From JBKCUA01 sp046318675 (lineage in GTDB: Bacteria; Pseudomonadota; Alphaproteobacteria; JAJTHO01): 16,971 bases of DNA. The stretch covers positions 1-16,971 of the forward strand of contig JBKCUA010000035.1 of assembly GCA_046318675.1 (NCBI GenBank), given 5' to 3'. Shown here piece after piece: positions 7,523 to 13,174 of this stretch (position 1 is the first letter of the stretch; each line of letters opens with the position of its first letter). The notes below the pieces were generated by a model. That model was not told the DNA's origin. It made no database searches and was given only the letters and a program-made list of their open reading frames with translations. Position numbers and translations under genes: made by a program.

Positions 7523-8139
7523 TTGCTTTTCTTCAAGGCACCGTTGCGGATAGCGGTGTGGATAGTGTTGTTCTGGACGTCCACGGTGTAGGCTACCGCG
7601 TGTTGTGTTCGGCTAAAACCTTGGCCAGCCTTCCGCCTCAGGGGCAGGCCTGCCGCCTGTGGACAGAAATGCACATCCGCGAGGATGCTCATGTTTTATA
7701 TGGCTTTACGGGCAGTGCCGAACAGCATTGGTTCCGCTTGCTCAACAGCGTGCAAGGGGTAGGGGGCAAGGCCGCGCTGGCGGTGCTCTCCCACCTGACA
7801 GCGGAGCAGGTGGAACGCGCCCTCGCCGCTCAGGATACCGCCGCCTTCCGCGCCGCCGATGGTGTGGGGCCGAAACTTGCCCAGCGGATTGTGGCGGAAC
7901 TCAAGGACAAGGCCGCCCTGCGCCTCGTCTCGCCGGGGGCAAAAGGCGCGGCAGCGGGAAGCAGTGGTGTCACGCCCCAGGCCGACCCCGCCGCCGATGC
8001 CGTGGCCGCACTGGTCAATCTTGGCTACGCACGGCTGCAAGCCTTCACGGCGGTGCAACAAGCTCTAGATAATGGCGCAGCCAATGACGATGCGGGGGTG
8101 CTGATCACCGCGGCCCTGCGCCGACTGGCGGCGGGGTGA
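7519..8139 (+). CDS. ruvA: Holliday junction branch migration protein RuvA
   Basis: RuvA binds the four-way junction as a tetramer and loads the RuvB motor. The 206-residue product begins MIAFLQGTV, an OB-fold start. It has two helix-hairpin-helix motifs (VQGVGGKAALAVL at 78-90 and DGVGPKLAQRIVAEL at 114-128), then a Gly/Ala-rich linker and a C-terminal RuvB-binding domain (about 155-206). The start at 7519 is supported by AAAGGAGC upstream and by the ATGA overlap with ruvC; an in-frame ATG at 7471 lies inside ruvC and is less likely. ruvB, which usually follows, is absent; a GC-rich hairpin and repeat DNA come next. Confidence 0.96.
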   Translation: MIAFLQGTVADSGVDSVVLDVHGVGYRVLCSAKTLASLPPQGQACRLWTEMHIREDAHVLYGFTGSAEQHWFRLLNSVQGVGGKAALAVLSHLTAEQVERALAAQDTAAFRAADGVGPKLAQRIVAELKDKAALRLVSPGAKGAAAGSSGVTPQADPAADAVAALVNLGYARLQAFTAVQQALDNGAANDDAGVLITAALRRLAAG

Positions 8140-8148
8140 GGGCAGGGC

Positions 8149-8170
8149 AAAAAAAGCCCCCCGGGGGGTC
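8149..8170 (-). terminator. GC palindrome with T7 on the minus strand
   Basis: CCCCCCGGGGGG (8157-8168) is preceded on the plus strand by seven A residues, so on the minus strand a GC palindrome runs into TTTTTTT. It resembles the better-formed structure at 9028-9052. It lacks a proper loop, so it is a weak call, and no minus-strand gene lies directly upstream of it now; it may be the tail of a lost operon. Confidence 0.35.
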
Positions 8171-8183
8171 GGGGAGTTTACGG

Positions 8184-8245
8184 CATGAATGTGCTCTGCG
8201 GCTGCGATAGCGATCACTTTTTTTAAAAAACAAGCAAAATTTTTT
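8184..8245 (+). repeat. Family E direct repeat, copy 1
   Basis: This segment, from CATGAATGTGCTCTGCGGC through GATAGCGATCAC, T7, A6, CAAG and an AT-rich tail, recurs in the same orientation at 9326-9400. The two copies are about 1.14 kb apart and bracket the REP pair, the toxin-antitoxin genes and the triple hairpin. The segment between GATAGCGATCAC and CAAG is identical in both. Confidence 0.7.
8185..8226 (+). CDS. Candidate micro-ORF, 13 residues (Cys-Gly peptide)
   Basis: This ATG-started frame reads MNVLCGCDSDHFF and ends TAA. A GGGGAG lies 9 bases upstream, a reasonable Shine-Dalgarno sequence. The second family E copy holds a frame with the same ending, CGCDSDHFF, and a 12-base in-frame expansion. 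I do not recognise the peptide. Against a coding role, the nucleotide identity continues past the stop codon and the three substitutions near the start all change the residue. It could be a leader peptide, a metal-binding micropeptide or chance. Confidence 0.3.
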   Translation: MNVLCGCDSDHFF

Positions 8246-8281
8246 CTGCCCGCGACGGATCGTGCACCGCTCGGTTTAGCT

Positions 8282-8409
8282 CCCTCTCCCGCTTGCGGGG
8301 GAGGGTGGGGCGGGGGATTTTAAAGTCTAATGTTAATTCCGCAACGCGCTATAGCATTTTTTCAATGAATCTCCCCCATCCTCACCTTCCCCCGCTGCGC
8401 AGGGGAAGG
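8282..8409. repeat. REP/BIME-like inverted pair 1 (family D)
   Basis: A left hairpin (8282-8305: CCCTC-T-CCCGC, TT, GCGGG-G-GAGGG) is followed by a G-rich tail GGTGGGGCGGGGGATTTT. A right unit in opposite orientation runs AATCTCCCCCATCCTCACC and then a hairpin CCTTCCCC / GGGGAAGG (8385-8409). Between them lies a fragment of a family A end (about 8333-8353, CGCAACGCGCTATA). Two REP-like hairpins facing each other is the layout of a BIME. A flanking sequence (8413-8436) is shared with the second pair near 16450-16500. Confidence 0.6.
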
Positions 8410-8490
8410 GGTCAACAGGCAGCGGCGTTGGTACGCACTGATGTTGGAAAAGAGCCAATGTTAGGATTTGTATGCATAGGGGTAGGTGTT
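8410..8490. other. Short non-coding stretch before the TA promoter
   Basis: Apart from the AGGCAGCGG...CGTTGGTACGC segment shared with 16449-16493, I see no gene or structure here. Confidence 0.4.
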
Positions 8491-8519
8491 TTGAGGTGGA
8501 TTTTACCGGACATTATGAT
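8491..8519 (+). promoter_or_regulatory. Predicted sigma70-type promoter of the toxin-antitoxin module
   Basis: TTGAGG (8491-8496), a 17-base spacer and TATGAT (8514-8519) make a good -35/-10 pair. It ends 23 bases before the antitoxin ATG. TA operons usually repress their own promoter; I see no clear palindromic operator. Confidence 0.5.
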
Positions 8520-8542
8520 ACAATGCGCGTCGGAAAACATTG

Positions 8543-8755
8543 ATGATTCACCTTGAATTGCCCATGCCAGTGACCGAAGCTCTCCGCCATCACGCGGAGC
8601 TGGCCGGGAAACCCTTGGACGAATACCTGTCCATGATTGTGGAACAACATCTTGAAGAGATGCAAGATTTGGCGGTTGCTAAGGAACGCCTGCAATCCCT
8701 TGGTCAGACGTTTTCCAGCGAAGACGTCCGGAGGCAGCTTGGCCTGGACGGTTAG
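8543..8755 (+). CDS. RelB-family (ribbon-helix-helix) antitoxin
   Basis: The 70-residue product is the probable antitoxin of the overlapping toxin. Its start (IHLELPMPVTEALRHHAELAG) fits a ribbon-helix-helix DNA-binding arm and helix, then KPLDEYLSMIVEQHLEEMQD gives the second helix. The C-terminal part (LAVAKERLQSLGQTFSSEDVRRQLGLDG) resembles the toxin-wrapping tail of RelB proteins, with the frequent '...EEV(R/K)xxLGLD' ending. I took the ATG at 8543 rather than the in-frame TTG just before it. The ribosome-binding site is weak. The stop codon overlaps the toxin reading frame by 17 bases, as expected for a coupled TA pair. Confidence 0.75.
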   Translation: MIHLELPMPVTEALRHHAELAGKPLDEYLSMIVEQHLEEMQDLAVAKERLQSLGQTFSSEDVRRQLGLDG

Positions 8756-9008
8756 GTACGAAGCCCGTGCCCTGAAAGAATTACGCCATATTCACCATTC
8801 TGATCAAAAGCGTATTCTCGATTATCTTGATGAACATGTTGTGGCAAGGCAACACCCGCGTGGCACGGGCAAGCCGCTGTCTGGTACGTTGTCGGGATTG
8901 TGGTCGTACCGGGTAGGCGTGTATCGGGCGATTACCCGGCTGGACGATGCGGCGGCCGTGGCACTGGTGCTGCATCTTGCCCATCGGCGGGAGGTTTATG
9001 AACGGTGA
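8739..9008 (+). CDS. RelE/ParE-superfamily toxin, TTG start
   Basis: RelE toxins cut mRNA in the ribosome A site. From the TTG at 8739 the product has 89 residues and begins (M)AWTVRYEARALKELRHI, the standard RelE opening. It continues with KRILDYLDEHV, then GKPLSGTLSGLWSYRVGVYRAITRL (44-68), and ends in HRREVYER. The family's basic and aromatic residues (K45, R58, R63, R83/R84, Y87) are present, so it looks active. The TTG start is supported by GGAGG at 8730-8734 four bases upstream and by the tight alignment of the N-terminus to the family; ATG-based starts further upstream would run through the antitoxin in another frame. It overlaps the antitoxin end by 17 bases. Confidence 0.8.
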   Translation: MAWTVRYEARALKELRHIHHSDQKRILDYLDEHVVARQHPRGTGKPLSGTLSGLWSYRVGVYRAITRLDDAAAVALVLHLAHRREVYER

Positions 9009-9027
9009 TGGGGTAAGGGGTTAAGGC

Positions 9028-9052
9028 AAAAAAAGGCCCCCGGAGGGGGGCT
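9028..9052 (-). terminator. Intrinsic terminator, minus strand
   Basis: A stem GCCCCC/GGGGGC (9036-9041 with 9046-9051, 4-base loop) has seven A residues on its plus-strand left side, so the minus strand reads stem-loop followed by TTTTTTT. It would end minus-strand transcripts from the holin cassette, after they have passed the triple hairpin. It also lies 20 bp after the toxin gene and may act weakly in that direction. Confidence 0.6.
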
Positions 9053-9055
9053 ATG

Positions 9056-9176
9056 AGATTTATGTACGCTTTACTAGCGTACATAAATCTATAATCAGCC
9101 AACATAACAGCCATAGGGATAGGCTGTTATGTTGGCTATTTACTAGTAGTAGCGGTACGATTGATACCGCTACTAC
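9056..9176. repeat. Three consecutive perfect hairpins
   Basis: H1: 15-bp perfect stem, 9056-9070 with 9076-9090 (AGATTTATGTACGCT, 5-base loop). H2: 16-bp perfect stem, 9097-9112 with 9122-9137 (AGCCAACATAACAGCC, 9-base loop). H3: 12-bp perfect stem, 9146-9157 with 9165-9176 (GTAGTAGCGGTA, 7-base loop). Spacers are 6 and 8 bases. The stems are unrelated in sequence, none has a T-tract, and TTTACTAG occurs both in the H1 loop region and before H3. No other copy is in the window. It may be a structured RNA in the 3' region of the holin transcript, or a DNA-level site such as a recombination or replication site. Confidence 0.8.
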
Positions 9177-9192
9177 CAAAAATCTTCTGAAA

Positions 9193-9237
9193 TTATTCAT
9201 CCTCTTCCTCCAGAAGAGAATCCCATACCTTCGCCAT
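9193..9237 (-). CDS. Possible small ORF or 3' remnant of an antitoxin-like gene
   Basis: The minus strand reads ATG and 14 residues, MAKVWDSLLEEEDE, then TAA. The frame stays open upstream to a TGA at 9274-9276, reading KRLSQFLSKDW and S before the ATG. The acidic Trp-containing end resembles the C-terminal tails of small antitoxins in general style only; I cannot assign a family. There is no clear ribosome-binding site. It may be a fragment of a lost gene or chance. Confidence 0.25.
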   Translation of the reverse strand: MAKVWDSLLEEEDE

Positions 9238-9325
9238 CGACCAATCTTTCGATAAAAACTGAGACAGTCTTTTTCAAAAGACCGTGCGAAGGGTCAAAAA
9301 AAAGTTTTTGACGCTGGGTGAACGT
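9238..9325. other. Short intergenic stretch before family E copy 2
   Basis: It contains an A-rich run (GTCAAAAAAAAG) and small imperfect hairpins (GTCTTTTT-CAAAAGAC region near 9267-9282). I see no gene. Confidence 0.3.
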
Positions 9326-9400
9326 CATGAGTATGCCCTGCGGCTGCGGCTGCGGCTGCGATAGCGATCACTTTTTTTAAAAAACAAGTAAATTTTTTTT
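9326..9400 (+). repeat. Family E direct repeat, copy 2, with a 6-bp microsatellite
   Basis: This is the second copy of the sequence at 8184-8245. CGGCTG occurs three times here against once in copy 1, a 12-base expansion that keeps the reading frame. It ends 4 bp before the holin stop codon, so on the minus strand it is the start of the holin 3' untranslated region. Confidence 0.7.
9327..9380 (+). CDS. Candidate micro-ORF, 17 residues (Cys-Gly-repeat peptide)
   Basis: The frame reads MSMPCGCGCGCDSDHFF and ends TAA. GGGTGA lies about 6 bases upstream. It shares the last nine residues with the copy 1 micro-ORF. Four Cys spaced by Gly could bind metal, but no experiment or family supports this. 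The minus strand of the same DNA has an alternating Ala-rich frame, so low-complexity chance is a real alternative. Confidence 0.3.
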   Translation: MSMPCGCGCGCDSDHFF

Positions 9401-9404
9401 GTCG

Positions 9405-9815
9405 CTACCGCTGCTGCTTCTGCAAAGCCCGCTGACCGAAATAAAAACTGATAATCCCGGCGAACAGGGCGGAATCTTCCTCAGACCACAGCAGTGCCGG
9501 ATCGGGCTGGATCATTTTGAGCGCGGCGTACAGCGCGAAAAACGCATAGGCAATCACTGGTCGCACCGTGCCGTTGAGGGCATCCACCCAGGCGATCCCG
9601 GTGGCATAGGTTTTATACAGGGCAACGGCTTCAACGGCGGCATTGCCGATGCGGATTTCCTCCAGGCGATTGTTGCTCGCCAGCTGCTGTTGTTCCAGTT
9701 GCAGCTTGAGGATTTCCAGTTCATGCGCGCGGTCGCGGCTTGTTTGCAGGAGTTTGAGAATTTCAGGCACCAGAGAGCCAAAAAACCCCAATAACGATCC
9801 CAATAATGTCAGCAT
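9405..9815 (-). CDS. Holin of the 3-TM gene-transfer-release type
   Basis: The 136-residue product resembles the GTA-type 3-TM holin family, which permeabilises the inner membrane during phage or gene-transfer-agent release. The N-terminus is hydrophobic (LTLLGSLLGFFGSLVPEIL), then a charged coiled-coil-like helix (about 26-57, RDRAHELEILKLQLEQQQ). The family's WVDALNGTVRPVIAYAFFALYAALKM (76-101) follows, and the ending ISFYFGQRALQKQ matches the usual 'FGsR' motif. It starts 4 bp after the stop of the XhlA-like gene, with AAGAGG upstream, so the two form a cassette. No endolysin, tail or capsid genes are near, so this is either a prophage or GTA remnant, or a domesticated lysis cassette. Confidence 0.75.
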   Translation of the reverse strand: MLTLLGSLLGFFGSLVPEILKLLQTSRDRAHELEILKLQLEQQQLASNNRLEEIRIGNAAVEAVALYKTYATGIAWVDALNGTVRPVIAYAFFALYAALKMIQPDPALLWSEEDSALFAGIISFYFGQRALQKQQR

Positions 9816-9819
9816 AAGA

Positions 9820-10059
9820 TTACCTCTTCACGAATAAAAAAACTAGTTCAACAATAATGCCGCCAAGTGCCATGATCAGGCTGGTGACCATCCACCACAG
9901 GGCGCGCTCGATTTTCTCGAGGCGGTGGTTGATACCAGTATAGCGTTCGGCGCACACGGCAACGTGGACGGCAAGGCTTTCGTCCTCCGTTGCCGGAGCG
10001 CGGGAACGCGGGGGTATGCAGGGACGATCCGACGATTCGTCGTGGTGTTCGTGGTACAT
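9820..10059 (-). CDS. XhlA-like small membrane protein of the lysis cassette
   Basis: The 79-residue product has a His/Asp/Arg-rich hydrophilic N-terminus (MYHEHHDESSDR), an amphipathic stretch (INHRLEKIERALWW) and one C-terminal TM (about 53-76), ending in KR. This is the layout of XhlA/haemolysin-type phage proteins found beside holins. I chose the ATG at 10059 because AAGGAGAA sits just upstream (10064-10071). A longer in-frame start at 10143 would read through a transcription terminator. Family assignment rests on architecture and context rather than a firm motif. Confidence 0.6.
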   Translation of the reverse strand: MYHEHHDESSDRPCIPPRSRAPATEDESLAVHVAVCAERYTGINHRLEKIERALWWMVTSLIMALGGIIVELVFLFVKR

Positions 10060-10074
10060 GATGTTCTCCTTCAT

Positions 10075-10100
10075 CAAAAAAGCCGACTGATGACAGTCGG
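10075..10100 (-). terminator. Intrinsic terminator just upstream of the lysis cassette
   Basis: CCGACTG (10083-10089) pairs with CAGTCGG (10094-10100) around a 4-base loop, followed on the minus strand by CTTTTTTG. It lies only about 4 bases before the Shine-Dalgarno region of the XhlA-like gene and on the same strand. No minus-strand gene now lies upstream of it. It could be the end of a deleted gene or an attenuator controlling the cassette. Confidence 0.65.
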
Positions 10101-10143
10101 AGGGTGGAATGTGGGTGGGTGAGACGTAGTGCTTGGTGCCCAA

Positions 10144-10158
10144 TGATAATAATTATCA
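10144..10158. promoter_or_regulatory. Fur box
   Basis: TGATAATAATTATCA is an exact match to the 7-1-7 Fur-box form TGATAAT-N-ATTATCA and extends to AATGATAATAATTATCATT. It adjoins a TTGACA -35 element before a TonB-dependent receptor, the classic arrangement for repression by Fur with Fe(II). In some alphaproteobacteria other regulators (Irr, RirA) take part; this site looks Fur-like. Confidence 0.85.
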
Positions 10159-10187
10159 TTGACATCAATGCCCCCACTCTTTATGCA
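10159..10187 (+). promoter_or_regulatory. Predicted promoter of the receptor-tonB operon
   Basis: TTGACA (10159-10164), 17 bases, then TATGCA (10182-10187). The -35 is perfect, the -10 is moderate. The Fur box abuts and shares bases with the region just upstream of the -35. Confidence 0.5.
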
Positions 10188-10217
10188 ATTGCGAATTGGT
10201 TGCATTTGCATAAAGAG
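10177..10217 (+). promoter_or_regulatory. 12-bp inverted repeat between promoter and start codon
   Basis: CTCTTTATGCAA (10177-10188) is perfectly complementary to TTGCATAAAGAG (10206-10217) with a 17-base gap. The right arm contains or abuts the ribosome-binding purines before the GTG at 10229. It could be a second operator overlapping the -10, or an RNA hairpin that affects translation. Confidence 0.55.
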
Positions 10218-10228
10218 AAAGGGTCATC

Positions 10229-12481
10229 GTGAATAAAAAAACACTTTTTTCTCTGGCTGTTGCTGCAATAGTGCTGTCCACCCATGCCATGGCGGATACC
10301 ACAGGGCACGCTGATGCTAGGGTAAAAGTCATGGAACGGGTGACGGTCATTGGTACCCAGGATCGGCGTGACACTATCCCTGGTGCTGCTGCTGTTGTTT
10401 CTAAAGAAACCCTCGATCGCTATCAGTACACCGACGTGCACCGCGCTTTGCAAGGGGTTGGCGGTGTTACTGTACAAGAGGAGGACGGCCACGGCCTGCG
10501 TCCTAATATTGCTATCCGTGGTGGGCGTTCGAACCGCAGTGCTGATATTACCTTGATGGAAGATAGTATTCTTGCATCACCTGCACCGTATGCCGCACCC
10601 GAAGCCTATTATTTTCCCCAGATGGATCGGATGGAATCACTGGAAATCATCAAGGGCACCGGGGCCGTCAAATACGGTCCACGCACCACCAACGGTGTTC
10701 TCAACATGGTAACAAAACCTATTCCCGCAAAAAAACAGGCTGATTTTCTTGGGGAGGCTGGTTCGTTTAACACCTACCGCACCGGTATCACTACTGGAAC
10801 CAGCAGTGATCATGCCGGTATTCTCCTCAATGCCTTTCATAAAGAGACTGAGGGATTCAAGGATATTGACTTTGTAGGCGGTAACAGCGGCTATAATGTC
10901 CAGGACGTTCTTACCAAAATACGCCTTAACACCGGGCCTACGGCAGAACGCTACCAAGAGGTGGAATTTAAAGTCGGCTATTATGATGAACTTTCCAATG
11001 AGACTTACCTCGGTCTAACTGATGCTGATTTTGATGCGAAGTCTCATCGGCGTTACGGTTCCAGCCAGCTTGATGAAATGAACGTCAAGGCATGGCAATT
11101 AGCGGCAACGCATTTTATTGACCTTGCCCCGCACCTTGATCTGACGACCACCGTTTATCACAACGTGATAAACCGATCCTGGTATCGCCTCAACGGTGTA
11201 CGTGTCGGTGGTGTACGCCGGGATATCGGGACTATTTTTAACGATCAAGTGGCTAATGCATCGTATATTGATGCTCTCAAATCCGCGAACACCAATGGCG
11301 GCACGTTTATTCAACGCAACAACGCCCGTACCTATGAGGCTCAGGGGGTACAATCAGTGCTTGGGGTTGATTATAACCTTGGCGATACAACGAATAAACT
11401 GGAAGTTGGTGCTCGGTTCCATCGTGACGAAGAAGATCGTTTTCAGCGCGAAGACACCTTCGACATGATGAATGGCCATGCCGTAGTTACCAGCACCGGT
11501 GTTCCCGGTGCCGCCGGCAACCGTATTCAATCCGCCCGCGCTGTGAGCAGTTTTGTCCAAAACGAATTAAGCTGGAAGCAATGGAAAGTCACGCCCGGCC
11601 TTCGGTTTGAGCACATCACCCTCAAACGCGAAGATTACGGCAACGCCGATCCTGGGCGCACGGGTTCATCCTTGGCGGCATTTGAAAACGATCTCAGCGT
11701 TTGGATTCCCGGTATCGGGGTATCGTACGCGCTGAGCGATACATGGAAAGTTCTTGGCGGGGTGCATAAGGGCTTTGCACCCCCGGGTGTGCCCGGCAAT
11801 GCTAGCGAGGCGGCCTTCACCCAAGAGGAAAAAAGCATCAATTATGAGCTTGGTACCCGTTATGGCCATGGCAATTGGGCAGGGGAGCTTTTTGGTTTTC
11901 TTACCGATTACGATAACCTTCTTGGGCGGGATACATTTGCCTCTGGCGGCGGTGGTACCGGGGATGCGTTTAACGGCGGTCAGGCGGAAGTAAAAGGGAT
12001 TGAAGCAACGGCTCAATACAATGCCGCTGAACGTCTTGCTCTTAAACAAAAATACCGTGTTCCCTTGACATTAACCTATACCATGATTCGCAGTGAGTTT
12101 AAAAACAGCTTTGTCAGCAGCTTTGAAGAGTGGGGCACCGTCACCGCCGGTGATGAGCTGCCTTACCTGCCGCGCAATCAACTATATATGGCGGCGGGGC
12201 TTGAAACAGATGAATGGGGAATATCGGTGGCGGGTAAGTTTGTGGATGAGATGCGAACCCGTGCCGGACGTGGAAGCATTCCCGCCGATCGCCTTATTGA
12301 TGCTCACTGGACAGTGGACATAGCGGGGGAATACAGCATTACCAATACCGTCCGTGCCTTTACCACCGTGGAAAACCTTCTTGATGAAGAATACATTGCT
12401 GCCCGTCGTCCGGCGGGTGCCCGCCCTGGGCTTCCCCTGACCGCCATGATAGGGATTAAGGTTGCGTTGTGGCAGGATTGA
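10229..12481 (+). CDS. TonB-dependent outer-membrane receptor, FecA-like (ferric citrate/siderophore)
   Basis: The 750-residue product is an outer-membrane, TonB-driven receptor for an iron chelate. A signal peptide ends near residue 22 (STHAMA). A TonB-box-like MERVTVIG is at about 36-43, the plug domain follows (about 46-165), then a 22-strand barrel. The plug matches the FecA type: QEEDGHGLRPNIAIRGG, ITLMEDSILASPAPYAAPEAYYFP, IIKGTGAVKYGPRTTNGVLN. The N-terminal signalling domain of true FecA is absent, so transcriptional signalling through FecR/FecI is not expected. It ends IGIKVALWQD, without the usual terminal aromatic residue. It starts with GTG after GAGAAAGGG; a Fur box and promoter lie upstream. 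The end overlaps tonB by 13 bases. Substrate is inferred from family only. Confidence 0.9.
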   Translation: MNKKTLFSLAVAAIVLSTHAMADTTGHADARVKVMERVTVIGTQDRRDTIPGAAAVVSKETLDRYQYTDVHRALQGVGGVTVQEEDGHGLRPNIAIRGGRSNRSADITLMEDSILASPAPYAAPEAYYFPQMDRMESLEIIKGTGAVKYGPRTTNGVLNMVTKPIPAKKQADFLGEAGSFNTYRTGITTGTSSDHAGILLNAFHKETEGFKDIDFVGGNSGYNVQDVLTKIRLNTGPTAERYQEVEFKVGYYDELSNETYLGLTDADFDAKSHRRYGSSQLDEMNVKAWQLAATHFIDLAPHLDLTTTVYHNVINRSWYRLNGVRVGGVRRDIGTIFNDQVANASYIDALKSANTNGGTFIQRNNARTYEAQGVQSVLGVDYNLGDTTNKLEVGARFHRDEEDRFQREDTFDMMNGHAVVTSTGVPGAAGNRIQSARAVSSFVQNELSWKQWKVTPGLRFEHITLKREDYGNADPGRTGSSLAAFENDLSVWIPGIGVSYALSDTWKVLGGVHKGFAPPGVPGNASEAAFTQEEKSINYELGTRYGHGNWAGELFGFLTDYDNLLGRDTFASGGGGTGDAFNGGQAEVKGIEATAQYNAAERLALKQKYRVPLTLTYTMIRSEFKNSFVSSFEEWGTVTAGDELPYLPRNQLYMAAGLETDEWGISVAGKFVDEMRTRAGRGSIPADRLIDAHWTVDIAGEYSITNTVRAFTTVENLLDEEYIAARRPAGARPGLPLTAMIGIKVALWQD

Positions 12482-13128
12482 GCGTCACCGCGCTGCTGCC
12501 AACACCCGGGGCAGGGCACGCCAAAGCCCTTGCCGTGTCCCTTGCCCTGCACGCGATTGTCGGGGTATGGGTATTTTTTAGTCTAACACCGCTGCGCGTC
12601 ATGCCGAAGCCGCCATTGACGATAGCACTTGTCCCCTTCAGCGCGGCGGCGATTAAATCAGCAACATCTCCCATCCCGCACGCTATCTCATCCAAGCCCG
12701 CCGTTACAGATATTCCCTTGCCTTCATCCAAGCCTCGCAAATCTTTGCCTGTGGCACGAACCACGACCCCGCCATCCGCTCCATCGGTTGACCAGCACAC
12801 AGCCAGTACCGCTACCAACAATGGATCAGCCGCAGAAACAGCAACGGAAACTACGCCGGTTTTTGATGCTGTCTACCTGAACAACCCCGCACCTGTGTAT
12901 CCCGAACAGGCTAGGCGGCGCGGGATAGAGGGTAGTGTCCTTCTCTCGGTCATGGTGGCGGCGGACGGCACACCGCAATCAGTAACCGTGGCACAAAGCA
13001 GCGGCTTTGCCATGCTGGATAATGCCGCAAAAGAAGCCGTTGCCCGCTGGACGTTTGTTTCTGCCAAGCGAGGCTCTGTTGCTGTTGATGCCCGAGTGAT
13101 GGTGCCGGTGGACTTTCGCCTGCGCTAA
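12469..13128 (+). CDS. tonB: TonB energy-transducing protein
   Basis: TonB links the ExbB-ExbD proton motor to outer-membrane receptors. The 219-residue product has one N-terminal TM (about 18-39) carrying the conserved Ser-x3-His (S24, H28) needed for ExbB/D coupling. A Pro/Ser/Thr-rich periplasmic linker follows (about 45-140), then a TonB C-terminal domain (about 143-219: YPEQARRRGIEGSVLLSVMV, DGTPQSVTVAQSSGF, AVARWTFVSA). The GTG start at 12469 lies inside the receptor gene, with AAGG seven bases upstream, so translation is probably coupled and the gene serves this receptor. exbB and exbD are not in the window. The linker is short on the Pro-Lys/Pro-Glu repeats of E. coli TonB. Confidence 0.9.
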   Translation: MAGLSVTALLPTPGAGHAKALAVSLALHAIVGVWVFFSLTPLRVMPKPPLTIALVPFSAAAIKSATSPIPHAISSKPAVTDIPLPSSKPRKSLPVARTTTPPSAPSVDQHTASTATNNGSAAETATETTPVFDAVYLNNPAPVYPEQARRRGIEGSVLLSVMVAADGTPQSVTVAQSSGFAMLDNAAKEAVARWTFVSAKRGSVAVDARVMVPVDFRLR

Positions 13129-13174
13129 GGGTAATAAACACAAAGCCAAGAAAGAATAGGGTAGGGAGATAATC

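Noticed and set aside
8149..8170. Terminator for ruvA on the plus strand
   Set aside because: The A-tract is on the wrong side; there is no T-tract after the palindrome on the plus strand.
8293..8556. 87-residue plus-strand frame before the antitoxin
   Set aside because: It runs through the REP-like pair and the TA promoter, and overlaps the antitoxin start; it has no domain signal.
10060..10143. N-terminal extension of the XhlA-like protein to 10143
   Set aside because: It would be translated through an intrinsic terminator, and a much better ribosome-binding site precedes the start at 10059.
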